A stretch of 64,000 nucleotides of DNA from Deltaproteobacteria bacterium HGW-Deltaproteobacteria-6. Its GTDB lineage: Bacteria; Desulfobacterota; Syntrophia; Syntrophales; Smithellaceae. The stretch covers positions 347,412 through 411,411 of the forward strand of contig PHAT01000004.1 of NCBI GenBank assembly GCA_002840435.1. The letters are read 5' to 3'. Positions 15,960-26,063 of this stretch are shown piece after piece; the first letter of the stretch is position 1; the number at the start of each line of letters is the position of its first letter. A program made the position numbers and the translations under genes. Under the pieces are notes generated by a model. It saw only the letters and a list, made by a program, of their open reading frames with translations. It did not search any database and was not told the origin of the DNA.

Positions 15960-16529
15960 TCAGGTGAAATGCGGTTCCAGGGCGCTGAAATCAACCGAAC
16001 CCAGATGCCGCACGTTTTTGTGAAACTGGGTTACGCCCGCTGCGACATCTTTTAAACGTTCAGAAGATGTCACCAGACACATATTCATGCTGGCCAGCTT
16101 GCTGACATCTTCCGACAGGCAGTCGAAAAAACCGGTAATCATGGCTTCCAGAACGCCGGCGGTATTCAAATCCGAACGCCCTTCGCCCGGCAGGTCAAAC
16201 GCAAAATCCCTGATCTTCATTTTATCAACCGTGGCAACTATTTCATAAGCCGCTGTGTAGATGCGATCATAGGAAAGATCGCCAACATTGCCCACTCCGA
16301 AAAGAAGCAGCAAATCGGAATTGACACGGTCCGGATAGGGTATTGCCACCTTCTCCTTAAACTCTCCGGTCACATGACCCTGTTTGATTTCCCGCGAAAT
16401 CATGCCGTTGAGACGCCAATCCATCAAACCGCAAATGCCGCGCGGCGGTTTTTCATCGCTGAAGAAACCCAGGACCAGGCACTTATGCCTTTGCCGGTCG
16501 GGTGGATGGGTGGTCAGGTTTAGCTGCAT
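15960..16529 (-). CDS. Stand-alone leucyl aminopeptidase (M17) N-terminal domain protein
   Basis: 189 residues. KCLVLGFFSDEKPPRG and the following GLMDWRLNGMISREIKQGHV and FGVG stretches match the N-terminal macro-like domain of peptidase M17. The catalytic C-terminal domain with its two-metal site is absent, so it cannot be a normal aminopeptidase; a binding or regulatory role is likely. Its start overlaps the end of nusB by 47 bases, suggesting translational coupling in the rib-nusB operon. The C-terminus lies at the deletion junction described for 15441-15925, so the last residues may not be original. Confidence 0.7.
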   Translation of the reverse strand: MQLNLTTHPPDRQRHKCLVLGFFSDEKPPRGICGLMDWRLNGMISREIKQGHVTGEFKEKVAIPYPDRVNSDLLLLFGVGNVGDLSYDRIYTAAYEIVATVDKMKIRDFAFDLPGEGRSDLNTAGVLEAMITGFFDCLSEDVSKLASMNMCLVTSSERLKDVAAGVTQFHKNVRHLGSVDFSALEPHFT

Positions 16530-16938
16530 TTTTTTTATTAATTTTCAGATTGAGGGCATCCAGGATGCCGTTGATAAAAGAACCGGAATTTTCCGATCCG
16601 AACATTTTACCCAGATCAACAGCTTCATTGATGCTGACTTTAGCCGGAATATCGTCACAGTAAAGAAACTCATACACGGCCATTCGCAGAATACTGATAT
16701 CAACCTTGGACATCCGGCCAAGCGACCAGTTATCCGAACAGCCGCCGATCATCTTGTCCAGCTCTTCCCGATGATGCCAGGCGCCGGAAATCAAGGTGGC
16801 CGCAAACTCTTTGGCCGACCTGGGCGCGACAAAATTCCCCCAGAAAAGCTCCTGAGCCTTTTCCACATCGAGCGTGACAAAATTCAAACTGTAAAGAACC
16901 TGTAAGGCAACTTCGCGCGCCTTTCTACGACCTTGCAT
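16483..16938 (-). CDS. nusB: Transcription antitermination protein NusB
   Basis: 151 residues, all-helical NusB fold: MQGRRKAREVALQVLYSLNF at the N-terminus (arginine-rich, boxA RNA contact), KVDISILRMAVYEFLY in the middle and IPAKVSINEAVDLGKMFGSE near the C-terminus are signature stretches. NusB with NusE binds boxA in rRNA leaders and stabilises antitermination. GAGG precedes the ATG. Last canonical gene of the rib cluster, 57 bases after ribH; a Lys/Pro-rich tail extends past the conserved domain. Confidence 0.95.
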   Translation of the reverse strand: MQGRRKAREVALQVLYSLNFVTLDVEKAQELFWGNFVAPRSAKEFAATLISGAWHHREELDKMIGGCSDNWSLGRMSKVDISILRMAVYEFLYCDDIPAKVSINEAVDLGKMFGSENSGSFINGILDALNLKINKKNAAKPDHPSTRPAKA

Positions 16939-16994
16939 CTAATCCTCAAATCCAGAAGCGCCTGAGCATTCCGGCGCTATTTCACTTTTTTAAT

Positions 16995-17465
16995 TTAGGC
17001 ACTGATCTTTTTGAACAGATCCACCATTTCAATGGCCGCCATTGCCGCATCCGCACCTTTGTTGCCCGACTTGGTGCCCGCCCGTTCAATCGCCTGCTCA
17101 ATCGAGTCCGTCGTCAGGACGCCGAAAACCACCGGAATCTCCGCATCCAGCCCCACGCTGGCGACGCCCTTGGACACTTCCGCGCTGACATATTCAAAAT
17201 GCGGGGTCGCGCCGCGAATCACCGCGCCCAGACAGATCACCGCGTCATAGCGCTTGCTTTTAGCAAGCATCTTTGCCGCCAGCGGCAGTTCGAACGCGCC
17301 GGGAACTTTGCAGACCACAATGTCCTTTTCGTCCGCGCCGGCCCGCAACAGCGTATCCACCGCGCCTTCCGTTAACCTGCCGCCGATGAAATCGTTAAAC
17401 CGGCTTACGGCAATCGCGAACTTCATCCCCTTGGCAACAATTTTTCCTTCAATTATTTTCGGCAT
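16995..17465 (-). CDS. ribH: 6,7-dimethyl-8-ribityllumazine synthase
   Basis: 156 residues, the usual length. [16 protein letters not shown] (N-terminal strand with substrate contacts), [27 protein letters not shown] and [19 protein letters not shown] are the family signatures. It condenses 5-amino-6-ribitylamino-uracil with 3,4-dihydroxy-2-butanone 4-phosphate, forming a 60-mer or pentamer. It follows ribBA by 58 bases in the same operon, so both substrates' enzymes are encoded together except for RibD. Confidence 0.97.
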   Translation of the reverse strand: MPKIIEGKIVAKGMKFAIAVSRFNDFIGGRLTEGAVDTLLRAGADEKDIVVCKVPGAFELPLAAKMLAKSKRYDAVICLGAVIRGATPHFEYVSAEVSKGVASVGLDAEIPVVFGVLTTDSIEQAIERAGTKSGNKGADAAMAAIEMVDLFKKISA

Positions 17466-17523
17466 GATTTCAACACCATCCTTATTTGAAATTATTCCTA
17501 TCGGCGCATTGCGCCGCCCTTGT

Positions 17524-18726
17524 TTAAAGCTCCAGAATATGACCCATCTTGCTTTTCTTGGTGGTCATATAACGAATGTTGTTCTCATTGGGCGGAATTT
17601 CAATCGACACGCGCTTGGTCACTTCAATCCCGTAGCCTTCCAGCCCGACAATCTTTTTGGGGTTATTCGTCATCAACCGCATTTTGTGCACGCCCAGATC
17701 CGCCAGAATCTGCGCGCCGATCCCGTAATCTCTCAGATCCGCTTTAAAGCCCAGAGCGATGTTGGCTTCCACCGTATCGTGGCCTTCATCCTGAAGGGCA
17801 TAGGCTTTTATTTTGTTGACCAGACCGATGCCCCGGCCTTCCTGCCGCATATAGACAATAACGCCTTTGCCTTCTTCGCCGATCATTTCCATGGCGCGAT
17901 GAAGCTGATCGCCGCAGTCGCAGCGGGCCGACGCAAAAATATCGCCGGTGCAGCATTCGGAATGAACACGCACCAGCACTTCGTCGTTCTTGGTGATATC
18001 GCCTTTCACCAGCGCGATGTGCTGCATGTCGTCCACATCGTTTTCATAAATAATAATCTTGCCGTCGCCGCCGTAAAGCGTCGGCAATGACGCTTCCGCA
18101 ACGCGCCGGATCAGGGATTCGTTCTGCATCCGGTAATCAATCAGATCGGCGATGGTGCATATCTTGAGATTATGTTCCTGCGCAAATATTTCCAGATCCG
18201 GCATTCGCGCCATTGTGCCGTCGTCTTTCATGATTTCACAGATGACTCCGGACGGGGTAAGTCCCGCGAGCCTGCATAAATCCACGGACCCTTCAGTCTG
18301 ACCGGTGCGCACCAGAACGCCGCCCTTGCGCGCCAGAATCGGAAACACATGGCCGGGGCTGACAATGTCTTCCGGTTTGCCCGCGCAATTCACCGCCGCC
18401 AGAATGGTGGTAGCGCGGTCCGCCGCTGAAATGCCGGTGGAGACGCCATGCCGGGCTTCAATGGAGACGGTAAAGGCCGTACCGAAACGCGCCTGATTGT
18501 CTTTCACCATCGGATGGAGCTTCATCCGGTCGGCAATTTCCTCATTAATGGTCAGGCAAATCAGCCCGCGGCCCAGCCTGGCCATGAAATTGATCGCCTC
18601 GGGCGTGACAAACTGCGCCGCCATGCAAAGGTCGCCTTCGTTTTCCCGATCTTCATCATCAACGAGAATAACCATTTTCCCGTTGCGAATGTCTTCAATT
18701 GCTTCCGATATTTTACTAACTGCCAT
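17524..18726 (-). CDS. ribBA: Bifunctional DHBP synthase / GTP cyclohydrolase II
   Basis: 400 residues; start at 18726 (MAVSKISEA) with AAAGGATGAG upstream, rather than the ATG nine bases earlier, which lacks spacing. N-terminal RibB domain: [28 protein letters not shown] and [16 protein letters not shown]-terminal RibA domain: [21 protein letters not shown] (zinc-binding cysteines), [16 protein letters not shown] and [10 protein letters not shown]. It makes DHBP from ribulose 5-phosphate and opens GTP in the first committed step. The zinc cysteines and the GTP-binding Arg-rich loop are intact, so both activities are expected. Confidence 0.97.
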   Translation of the reverse strand: MAVSKISEAIEDIRNGKMVILVDDEDRENEGDLCMAAQFVTPEAINFMARLGRGLICLTINEEIADRMKLHPMVKDNQARFGTAFTVSIEARHGVSTGISAADRATTILAAVNCAGKPEDIVSPGHVFPILARKGGVLVRTGQTEGSVDLCRLAGLTPSGVICEIMKDDGTMARMPDLEIFAQEHNLKICTIADLIDYRMQNESLIRRVAEASLPTLYGGDGKIIIYENDVDDMQHIALVKGDITKNDEVLVRVHSECCTGDIFASARCDCGDQLHRAMEMIGEEGKGVIVYMRQEGRGIGLVNKIKAYALQDEGHDTVEANIALGFKADLRDYGIGAQILADLGVHKMRLMTNNPKKIVGLEGYGIEVTKRVSIEIPPNENNIRYMTTKKSKMGHILEL

Positions 18727-18741
18727 TTTTCTCATCCTTTT

Positions 18742-19377
18742 TTACTTAATAAAACCATGTTCGGCGAGAAAATCCTTATCGATTCCCCGCGGTGTTTGCA
18801 ATAACTTTTCTACATACTTACCCAGAATATCCGTTTCAATGTTTACAAAGTCCGCTTCTTTTTTCTCCGTGAGCGTCGTATTGCCGGCTGTGTGTGGAAT
18901 GATATTAACATAAAACCGGCCTTTTTCAAGCTTGTTCACGGTCAGGCTGATTCCGTCGATGGCGACCGAGCCTTTTTCCACAATATAGCGCGACAAGGGT
19001 GCCGCGGTTTCAACAGCAAAGATGATCGACCCGGACTTCTGTGTTTTGCTCAGGATCCGGCCAATCCCGTCCACGTGGCCCAGCACAAAGTGGCCGCCCA
19101 GGAAGCCGCCGACTCGCAGAGATTTTTCCAGATTAACTTTATGTCCGGCCTGTAAGGTTTTAAGGGTCGTCTTGCTCAGGGACTCCGCGGAAACGTCGAC
19201 GGTAAAGGTTCTGGCCGTTTTGGACGTCACGGTCAGGCAGGCGCCGTTTACCGCTATACTGTCCCCCAGGGACACCTCCTGCAGATCAATCGCGGCTTCC
19301 ACTTCCAGAACCGCATCCGCGCCTTTCATCGTGAGACGAACGACTTTTCCCAATCCTTCAATAATGCCGGTAAACAT
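18742..19377 (-). CDS. ribE: Riboflavin synthase, alpha chain
   Basis: 211 residues with the two homologous barrels of the family: [12 protein letters not shown] at the start, [12 protein letters not shown] in barrel 1, [13 protein letters not shown] at the junction, [12 protein letters not shown] in barrel 2. It dismutates two lumazine molecules to riboflavin. The start codon lies 2 bases after the nrdR stop, so translation is coupled. In related genomes ribD often sits between nrdR and this gene; here nothing intervenes. Confidence 0.96.
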   Translation of the reverse strand: MFTGIIEGLGKVVRLTMKGADAVLEVEAAIDLQEVSLGDSIAVNGACLTVTSKTARTFTVDVSAESLSKTTLKTLQAGHKVNLEKSLRVGGFLGGHFVLGHVDGIGRILSKTQKSGSIIFAVETAAPLSRYIVEKGSVAIDGISLTVNKLEKGRFYVNIIPHTAGNTTLTEKKEADFVNIETDILGKYVEKLLQTPRGIDKDFLAEHGFIK

Positions 19378-19379
19378 GA

Positions 19380-19841
19380 TTATTTTTTGCCTTTGCTTAG
19401 CAAATCCTTCAATTCGGACATGAATTCCCCGACGTCGCGAAACTGCCGGTAGACCGAGGCAAATCTTACATAGGCCACGCCGTCGAGCACTTTGAGTTCA
19501 CCCATCACTTTTTCGCCGATCACCGAGGAAGGAATTTCCTCGCCCTGAAACTCCTGGCAGGCGGCTTCCACGTTTTCGACGATTTTTTCCATATCCTCCG
19601 TGCTGATCGGCCGTTTTTCACATGCCGTTCTCACGCCATTGCGGATTTTCGTCCGGTCGAACGGTTCGCGCCGCCCGTCTTTTTTGACCACCATCGGCAG
19701 AATGTCTTCCACGTATTCGTACGTCGTGAAACGGCGGGAGCAGCCCAGGCACTCCCGGCGGCGGCGAATGGCCTTACCGTCTTTGCTGATCCGGGAATCA
19801 ATCACTTTGTTTTCCGCATTACCGCAAAAAGGACATTTCAT
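19380..19841 (-). CDS. nrdR: Transcriptional repressor NrdR
   Basis: 153 residues: N-terminal zinc ribbon MKCPFCGN...[13 protein letters not shown] (four cysteines) followed by the ATP-cone ([26 protein letters not shown]). NrdR senses ATP/dATP and represses ribonucleotide reductase genes through NrdR boxes; it is cytoplasmic. Its neighbours are the deoxycytidylate deaminase upstream and ribE downstream, a nucleotide/cofactor grouping. Length and domain order are normal. Confidence 0.97.
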   Translation of the reverse strand: MKCPFCGNAENKVIDSRISKDGKAIRRRRECLGCSRRFTTYEYVEDILPMVVKKDGRREPFDRTKIRNGVRTACEKRPISTEDMEKIVENVEAACQEFQGEEIPSSVIGEKVMGELKVLDGVAYVRFASVYRQFRDVGEFMSELKDLLSKGKK

Positions 19842-19862
19842 GATTTCACCTGACCGATCCTT

Positions 19863-20357
19863 TTAAAATTTTTCCAACCATTCAACGCTGATCCCCGCTT
19901 CGCGGAGCATTTCCGCCGCCAGCTTGTCACTGTAGCCGTCACGAATCACAATGCGGGTGATGCCGGCATTGATGATCATCTTGGCGCAAATGACGCAGGG
20001 ATGATTGGTGCAGTATAACGTAGAGTCTTTGGTGTTGACGCCATGTAGGGCGGCCTGAATAATCGCGTTTTGCTCCGCGTGCAGTCCGCGGCACAATTCA
20101 TGGCGTTCGCCGGACGGAACTTTAAGCTGTTCCCGCAGACAGCCGATATCCAGGCAATGCTGCAATTTGGAAGGGGCGCCGTTATAACCGGTGGCCAGAA
20201 TTCTCTTATCGCGAACCAGTCCGGCTCCAACCGCCCGTCTCAGGCAGGTGCTGCGCCGGGATACCAGATCAACGATGTCCAGAAAATACGTGTCCCAATC
20301 GGGACGGGAGTGGACCTGATCTGAAATATGATGCGACGGCGCATTTTTTTCCGTCAT
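19863..20357 (-). CDS. Deoxycytidylate (dCMP) deaminase family protein
   Basis: 164 residues from the ATG at 20357; the frame extends to 20408 but only the internal ATG has a purine-rich site (GCGGAAAG) near it. The zinc-dependent deaminase motifs are [12 protein letters not shown] (HAE) and [13 protein letters not shown] (PCxxC). An extra cysteine cluster ([10 protein letters not shown]) between them is typical of ComEB/dCMP deaminases. It would turn dCMP into dUMP for thymidylate synthesis. It lies between glyA, whose product supplies methylene-tetrahydrofolate for that synthesis, and nrdR. Confidence 0.9.
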   Translation of the reverse strand: MTEKNAPSHHISDQVHSRPDWDTYFLDIVDLVSRRSTCLRRAVGAGLVRDKRILATGYNGAPSKLQHCLDIGCLREQLKVPSGERHELCRGLHAEQNAIIQAALHGVNTKDSTLYCTNHPCVICAKMIINAGITRIVIRDGYSDKLAAEMLREAGISVEWLEKF

Positions 20358-20471
20358 ATCTTTCCGCTTTCTGATAAGCCGCTTGCCTTGATCCCCTATT
20401 ATACCCATTCACTTTCTTTGGCTAACTTTACCGGCTTTGTCGTCGCGTTATCCTTTGAAAGCAAAACGGCA

Positions 20472-21722
20472 TTACCCTTTCAGCCTTTGCGCATACAGCG
20501 GGAACCGGGCGCAAAGCGTGTTGACTTTTTCAGCCACGGCTTTAATTTTCTGCTCATCATTAATATGGTCGATCACATCGGCAATCAGCGAAGCAATCTC
20601 GCGCATTTCATTTTCCTTCATACCGCGGGTCGTCAGCGCCGGTGTTCCAATCCGGATGCCGCTGGTGACCATCGGCCCCTGCGTATCAAACGGAATACCG
20701 TTTTTATTGACGGTAATGGCCGCACGATCCAGAGCTTCCTGCGCATCCTTGCCGGTCACGCCTTTGGGGGTCAGATCGACCAGCATCAGGTGATTGTCCG
20801 TACCGCCCGACACCAGCCGGAAACCGGCATTCTTTAATTCGTCCGCCATCGCCTGGGCGTTTTTAACAATCTGCTGTTGATATGCCTTGAATTCCGGCAT
20901 GAGCGCTTCTTTCAAGGCCACGGCCTTGGCGGCGATAACATGCATCAACGGCCCGCCCTGCATACCGGGAAAAACCCGGCTGTTGAGGATTTTAATATAG
21001 GGTTCCTTGCACATGATGAGTCCGCCGCGCGGTCCGCGCAAGGTCTTGTGCGTGGTGGTGGTAACATACTCGCAGACGGGAACCGGAGAGGGATGAAGGC
21101 CTACGGCAACCAGCCCCGCAATATGCGCAATGTCTGCCATGATGACCGCGCCGACTTCATCGGCCGCCGCGCGGAATTTGTTGAAGTCAATCGTCCGCGG
21201 ATAGGCGCTCGCGCCGACAACAATCATTTTGGGTTTATGAACACGTACCAGCCTGGCCATTTCGTCATAATCGATCATTTCCGTGTCCCGGTTCACACCG
21301 TAGGGCACAATCTTATAAAACTTGCCGGAAAAATTCGCAGGAGATCCGTGCGACAAGTGGCCGCCGTGAGAAAGGTTCATGCCCAAAACCGTATCGCCGG
21401 GAGAACAGGCGGCAAAATAGACGGCCATGTTGGCCTGGGTGCCGGAGTGAGGCTGCACATTGACGGCTTCCGCGCCAAAGAGCTGCTTGCAGCGTTCAAT
21501 GGCCAGAGTTTCGGGAATATCAACGTATTCGCAGCCGCCGTAATAGCGCTTACCCGGGTAACCTTCGGCATATTTATTGGTCATGACCGAGCCTTGGGCT
21601 TCCAGAACGGCTTCACTGACAAAATTTTCCGAAGCGATAAGTTCCAGTTTTCCCGCCTGACGCCTTGTTTCCAGTTCAATGGCCTTTGCAACTTCCGGAT
21701 CAACCTGATCTAAAAATGACAT
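20472..21722 (-). CDS. glyA: Serine hydroxymethyltransferase
   Basis: 416 residues; the ATG at 21722 has GGAGG 11 bases upstream, and the six-codon longer form would need a TTG. PLP enzyme with [16 protein letters not shown] near the N-terminus, [10 protein letters not shown], the PLP-lysine motif [14 protein letters not shown] and a C-terminal [14 protein letters not shown]. It interconverts serine and glycine with tetrahydrofolate, the main one-carbon source. It follows fabF by 24 bases and belongs to the acpP-led operon. Confidence 0.98.
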   Translation of the reverse strand: MSFLDQVDPEVAKAIELETRRQAGKLELIASENFVSEAVLEAQGSVMTNKYAEGYPGKRYYGGCEYVDIPETLAIERCKQLFGAEAVNVQPHSGTQANMAVYFAACSPGDTVLGMNLSHGGHLSHGSPANFSGKFYKIVPYGVNRDTEMIDYDEMARLVRVHKPKMIVVGASAYPRTIDFNKFRAAADEVGAVIMADIAHIAGLVAVGLHPSPVPVCEYVTTTTHKTLRGPRGGLIMCKEPYIKILNSRVFPGMQGGPLMHVIAAKAVALKEALMPEFKAYQQQIVKNAQAMADELKNAGFRLVSGGTDNHLMLVDLTPKGVTGKDAQEALDRAAITVNKNGIPFDTQGPMVTSGIRIGTPALTTRGMKENEMREIASLIADVIDHINDEQKIKAVAEKVNTLCARFPLYAQRLKG

Positions 21723-21746
21723 TGCTAAAAATTCCTCCAAAAACAG

Positions 21747-22988
21747 TTATTCTGTATATTTTCTGAAAATGATAACCGCGTTGACGCCGCCGAAACCGAA
21801 ACTATTGGACATGCCGGTGTTGATTTCCTGATGTCTGGCGACATTCGGCACAAAATCCAGATCGCATTCATCGTCCGGATTGTCCAGATTGATGGTGGGC
21901 GGGATGACGCCCTCGTGCAGCGCTTTAACGGTAAATATCGCCTCTACACCGCCGGTGCCTCCCAGCATGTGGCCGGTCATCGACTTCGTCGAACTGATCA
22001 GCAGCTTCTTCGCGTGATCGCCGAAAAGATTCTTGATGGCCTGCGTCTCATAAAGATCGTTGAGCGGTGTGGATGTGCCGTGGGCATTGATATAATCAAT
22101 ATCGGTGGGTTTCAGACCGGCATCATTGATCGCCACCTGCATGCTGCGGGCTGCGCCTTCGTGTCCGGGAGGCGGCGCGGCCAGATGAAAAGCATCCGAC
22201 GTACAGCCGTAGCCGATAATTTCTGCGTAGATTTTTGCGCCCCGCTTTCGGGCAAAGGACAGTTCTTCCAGGATTAAAACGCCGCAGCCTTCGGCGATGA
22301 CAAAACCATTGCGTCCTTTATCGAAAGGCCGGCTGGCTTTTTCAGGTTCATCGTTTCGTGTCGAGAGCGCGCGCATGGCGCAAAATCCGCCGACGCCGAG
22401 CGGTGTTACGGCTGCTTCGACGCCGCCTGCTATCATGACATCAGCGTCGCCGTAAGCGATGATTTTATAAGCATCGCCGATAGCCGACGTACCCGAAGCA
22501 CAGGCCGTCACGGCGCAATTGATGGGACCCTTGGCGCCGAAACGCATGGAAACATGACCGGATGCCAGATTGGCCAGAATGGACGGAACAGCAAAAGGCG
22601 ATAATTTGCGGGGGCCTGAATCATGGATCACAATAACTTCTTTTTCAAAGGTTGCAACGCCCCCGATGGCTGAACCAATGATGACACCGACCCTTTCCGC
22701 AATTTCCGGGCTGACGGTCAGCGCCGCATCTTCCATGGCCATCTGAGAAGCGGCTATGGTATAAAGGGCAAAGTTATCCAGACGCCGGACTTCTTTTTTA
22801 TCGACATATTGTGAAGGATCAAAATTTCTGATTTCGCCCGCGATTTTGGAGGCGAAAGCAGTGGCATCAAACCGGGTGATGGGACCGATGCCCGATTTTC
22901 CCGCAACGGCGCCCGCCCATGATTCCGAAACGGAATTGCCAAGGGGAGTCAGGGCGCCGAGGCCTGTTACAACAACACGCCTTTTCAT
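21747..22988 (-). CDS. fabF: 3-oxoacyl-[acyl-carrier-protein] synthase II
   Basis: 413 residues, full length. Active-site cysteine in [13 protein letters not shown]; the two catalytic histidines in [11 protein letters not shown] and [11 protein letters not shown]; terminal [11 protein letters not shown]. It extends acyl-ACP by two carbons and is needed for longer and unsaturated chains. Located 25 bases after acpP. No fabH, fabD, fabG or plsX is found beside it, so the rest of the cycle is encoded elsewhere. Confidence 0.97.
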   Translation of the reverse strand: MKRRVVVTGLGALTPLGNSVSESWAGAVAGKSGIGPITRFDATAFASKIAGEIRNFDPSQYVDKKEVRRLDNFALYTIAASQMAMEDAALTVSPEIAERVGVIIGSAIGGVATFEKEVIVIHDSGPRKLSPFAVPSILANLASGHVSMRFGAKGPINCAVTACASGTSAIGDAYKIIAYGDADVMIAGGVEAAVTPLGVGGFCAMRALSTRNDEPEKASRPFDKGRNGFVIAEGCGVLILEELSFARKRGAKIYAEIIGYGCTSDAFHLAAPPPGHEGAARSMQVAINDAGLKPTDIDYINAHGTSTPLNDLYETQAIKNLFGDHAKKLLISSTKSMTGHMLGGTGGVEAIFTVKALHEGVIPPTINLDNPDDECDLDFVPNVARHQEINTGMSNSFGFGGVNAVIIFRKYTE

Positions 22989-23013
22989 GGATTAATGATC
23001 CTGATTTAAAAAA

Positions 23014-23250
23014 TTAATTAATGCCTTTTTTCTGGAGAAAATCGACGACGTCCTGAATCGTTCGGATTTTTTCCAGTTCTTCGTCGGCGATCTCTACACC
23101 GAAAACTTCTTCCATTTCCATGATCAGTTCAACCAGATCCAGAGAATCAGCACCCAGATCATCAATAAATGACGCCTCCAGTTTGCATTGCTCCTGTGCC
23201 ACATCCAGCTGTTCCATAACAAGTTTAATGACTTTTTCTTCCAATGACAT
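23014..23250 (-). CDS. acpP: Acyl carrier protein
   Basis: 78 residues; the ATG at 23250 follows GGGGGAGGG, seven codons inside the longest frame. The phosphopantetheine attachment serine is in GADSLDLVEL, and the acidic helices (MEMEEVFGVEIADEELE) are typical. It carries growing acyl chains in fatty acid synthesis. First gene of the acpP-fabF-glyA-dCMP deaminase-nrdR-rib series, with an extended -10 promoter 36 bases upstream of the start codon. Confidence 0.97.
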   Translation of the reverse strand: MSLEEKVIKLVMEQLDVAQEQCKLEASFIDDLGADSLDLVELIMEMEEVFGVEIADEELEKIRTIQDVVDFLQKKGIN

Positions 23251-23283
23251 GAGTTCCCTCCCCCAGTCCAAAATTAGACTACA

Positions 23284-23296
23284 TAATTATAACAAG
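23284..23296 (-). promoter_or_regulatory. Extended -10 promoter for the acpP operon
   Basis: On the minus strand TGTTATAAT (TGN plus TATAAT; the -10 hexamer covers 23286-23291). No good -35 lies 17 bases upstream, which extended -10 promoters tolerate. The predicted start gives a leader of about 30 bases before acpP. The rest of 23251-23556 holds a hairpin AATGCGGA / TCCGCATT (23344-23364) and no gene; plsX, fabH, fabD and fabG, often found between rpmF and acpP, are absent. Confidence 0.5.
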
Positions 23297-23556
23297 TGCT
23301 GAACTTATTACCTGTTTTTTTAAAATAATTCCTTATTTATTTCAATGCGGAGGACTTCCGCATTTTCCGGCCGTTGAAGCGTCCGCCCCGCGATGTTCAC
23401 CGGTTCAGACAGTTCCCTGTTTACAGGGTACTCCATCTTTTATTGGCAGAACTTCCCGCAGACTGAATCACCCGGTTTATACTGAACCACCTGCCGTGAA
23501 AACAATCAACGGGTGAAAACAGCCGGTGTTTTCCTCAAAACAACGATGCAGTCGTG

Positions 23557-23742
23557 TTAGGAAATCTTTTCCGCCGAGATCACTTCTCTGCCTTTATAGG
23601 TGCCGCAATTCGGGCAAACACGGTGGGGCATTTTCGGTTCACTGCATTGCGGACAAACCGACATGGAAGGCTGTTTCAGGAAATCATGCGCCCTTCGGGT
23701 ATTGCGTCTCGTTTTGGAATGTCTCTTTACTGGATTTGGCAT
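23557..23742 (-). CDS. rpmF: 50S ribosomal protein L32
   Basis: 61 residues. Basic N-terminus [20 protein letters not shown] and a zinc ribbon CPQC...CPNC, the form of L32 that keeps all four cysteines. Follows the DUF177 gene by 25 bases, the usual pairing in bacteria. Confidence 0.97.
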   Translation of the reverse strand: MPNPVKRHSKTRRNTRRAHDFLKQPSMSVCPQCSEPKMPHRVCPNCGTYKGREVISAEKIS

Positions 23743-23767
23743 GGTAAATTATCCTCTTTTTTATAAA

Positions 23768-24319
23768 TTAATTTTTCACTCTAAATTTTTTCAGCACTGC
23801 CAGACGATCGTCTACAACATCCGAACGGCAGTTGCATGAACCGGTATTCAAATTTTTACCGCAATGCGGGCACAACCCTTTGCAATCCCCGGCACAGAGA
23901 ATTTTCATCGGTACCTGCAGAACAATCTGTTCGCAGATCATCGGCGCCAGATCGATGAAATCACCGCGGTAATGGCTTGTTTCAAGTTCATCTGCGGTCA
24001 GCTCCAGTTCTTCTGCGATCTCCGTCTTTTCAGGAACCAGCGTATAGGCAAAATCTCCGCCGATGGGAATCGTCGTTTTCTCCAGACAGCGGTCGCAATC
24101 CTGGCTGATGCTGGCTGCCAGTTCCCCCCGGACATAAATCGTATCGCCTGACCGGGTGATGAGACAGTTGACATCCGCCTTGACCAGTGAAAACTCCGGC
24201 CGATCGTCCTCAGAAAAGCATTCCTTGAACCATGCGGCATCTTTGGAAAAAGTCAAACGCAACCCTTCCTCGGGAAGAATGGTCAGATTAATTTTCAAAG
24301 AATCGGACATGGAACCCAT
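23768..24319 (-). CDS. DUF177 (YceD-type) protein
   Basis: About 183 residues; the start is uncertain (ATG 24319 with AAGG four bases upstream, ATG 24310, or TTG 24346). The conserved core is DCDRCLEKTTIPIGGDFAY and, near the C-terminus, LCAGDCKGLCPHCGKNLNTG with paired cysteines. DUF177 proteins are encoded next to rpmF in most bacteria and plants and are linked to 23S rRNA accumulation. Cytoplasmic. The start sits back-to-back with gltX on the other strand. Confidence 0.9.
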   Translation of the reverse strand: MGSMSDSLKINLTILPEEGLRLTFSKDAAWFKECFSEDDRPEFSLVKADVNCLITRSGDTIYVRGELAASISQDCDRCLEKTTIPIGGDFAYTLVPEKTEIAEELELTADELETSHYRGDFIDLAPMICEQIVLQVPMKILCAGDCKGLCPHCGKNLNTGSCNCRSDVVDDRLAVLKKFRVKN

Positions 24320-24423
24320 ATTACCTTGCAAAAAAAATTCAGCCAACCGCGCTAAGCCGGTGAGTAAATGATAAATTTATCGTGTTGTCAAGAACAATTT
24401 GCCGGACAGCAGTCAAAAGGCGC

Positions 24424-24453
24424 TTGACAAATGGTCGGCCGCAACCCTATAAC
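24424..24453 (+). promoter_or_regulatory. Sigma-70 promoter of gltX
   Basis: TTGACA (24424-24429), 18-base spacer, TATAAC (24448-24453). A transcript starting near 24460 would have a leader of about 18 bases before the gltX ATG. The pair lies in the divergent gap between DUF177 and gltX. Confidence 0.65.
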
Positions 24454-24477
24454 AGCGCAAAAATTAAGGGAAACAAT

Positions 24478-25884
24478 ATGACCGCCAAAATACGAACCCG
24501 TTTTGCACCATCCCCGACCGGCTACCTGCACATCGGAGGTGCCAGAACCGCTCTTTTTAACTGGCTTTTTTCCCGCCATAATGGCGGCGAATTTGTTTTA
24601 AGAATTGAAGACACGGATCAGCAGCGCTCTACCGACGAATCCACCAGAGCGATTCTGGATGCCATGACCTGGATGGGTCTGAACTGGGATGAAGGACCGC
24701 ATTTTCAGGCCCAGCGTGTCGGTCTGCACCGCGACATGGTGCAGAAACTGATTGACGAGGGCAAGGCCTACGTCTGTACCTGTACCCCCGAGGAACTGGA
24801 AGCCAAAAGAAAAGAAGCCCTGGCTACCGGCAAAAAGCCCAAATACGACGGAACCTGCCGTGACAAAAACTTAAAGAAATCAACGGGCAGTGTAGTGCGC
24901 TTCCGGGGCGCGCAAACCGGCATTACTATTGTAGAAGATCTCATCAAAGGAAATATAAGCTTTAATAACGATGAGTTGGATGATTTAATTATCGAACGCG
25001 GCGATGGATATCCCACTTATAACTTTGCCGTCGTTATTGACGACGCCATGATGAATATCACGCATGTTATTCGCGGCGACGACCATGTCAACAACACCCC
25101 GCGCCAGATTCTGATGTATCAGGCGCTGGGTTTTGAGGTGCCCAAATTTGCCCATGTCCCGATGATTCTGGGATCGGACAAAGCGCGCTTGAGCAAGCGC
25201 CACGGGGCCACCTCCGTCATGGCCTACAAAGAGATGGGTTATCTGCCGGAAGCCCTTGTAAATTATCTGGTTCGCCTGGGCTGGTCGCACGGGGACCAGG
25301 AGATTTTTTCGCAAAAAGAACTGGTTGATTTTTTTGCCCTGGACGCGGTCGGGAAATCCCCCGCCGTTTTTAACCCTGAAAAACTGCTCTGGTTGAATGC
25401 CCATTATATAAAGGAAGCAAATCCGGGGCGGCTGATGGAAGAAATGAAACCCCTGTGGCCTGCCGGAACGGATGCCACGGATGCCGTTTTTACCAAAAAG
25501 GTAATTGCCGATCTGCAGCCCCGCGCCAAAACCCTGGTCGAGCTGGCGGAAGTGGCGAATTTTTATTTTACTGATTCGGTTCATTACGAGGAACAGGCCG
25601 CGCAGAAATTTCTGACACCTGAAATAGCCCCCCATTTAAAGGCGATGGCAGAGGCCATTCCGGGCGTCCAAAACTTCAGTAAAGAAGGGCTGGAAGAATT
25701 TCTCAAGACGTTCATCGAAGAACGGGGAATTAAATTTAAGGCAATTGCGCAGCCGCTCAGAGTGGCGCTGACCGGAAAAACGGTCAGCCCCGGCATTGAC
25801 GAAGTGATGGTCACACTGGGCAGGGATCGTGTTGTGCAAAGAATCAACGCCGCAATGGCCGCCATTAACAAGCAGAATGCATGA
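24478..25884 (+). CDS. gltX: Glutamyl-tRNA synthetase
   Basis: 468 residues, start at 24478 after AAGGGAAAC. Class I synthetase signatures: RFAPSPTGYLHIGGARTALFNW (HIGH equivalent HIGG), the zinc-type CTCTPEELEAKR region with CRD, and KLSKRHG-type loop ARLSKRHGATSV. The C-terminal helical domain reads the anticodon. It charges tRNA-Glu (and, in organisms lacking GlnRS, also tRNA-Gln). The next gene on the strand is tRNA-Glu(CTC), about 180 bases downstream, an enzyme-substrate neighbourhood. Confidence 0.97.
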   Translation: MTAKIRTRFAPSPTGYLHIGGARTALFNWLFSRHNGGEFVLRIEDTDQQRSTDESTRAILDAMTWMGLNWDEGPHFQAQRVGLHRDMVQKLIDEGKAYVCTCTPEELEAKRKEALATGKKPKYDGTCRDKNLKKSTGSVVRFRGAQTGITIVEDLIKGNISFNNDELDDLIIERGDGYPTYNFAVVIDDAMMNITHVIRGDDHVNNTPRQILMYQALGFEVPKFAHVPMILGSDKARLSKRHGATSVMAYKEMGYLPEALVNYLVRLGWSHGDQEIFSQKELVDFFALDAVGKSPAVFNPEKLLWLNAHYIKEANPGRLMEEMKPLWPAGTDATDAVFTKKVIADLQPRAKTLVELAEVANFYFTDSVHYEEQAAQKFLTPEIAPHLKAMAEAIPGVQNFSKEGLEEFLKTFIEERGIKFKAIAQPLRVALTGKTVSPGIDEVMVTLGRDRVVQRINAAMAAINKQNA

Positions 25885-26063
25885 GGACTGGCAGGAAGGC
25901 TGCGGCGTTATATCAACCGCGTTACTTTCATCTTGACTTTTAAAGTCGAATTGAATAGATACTCACCCTCGACTTTCCCCGTCGCCGGGGAATCGGCCAG
26001 CAACGGCAACAGGATTTTCCAGCCTGCAGCGTAAATTTTCATCCTGGCCGTCGAACCAAAATG

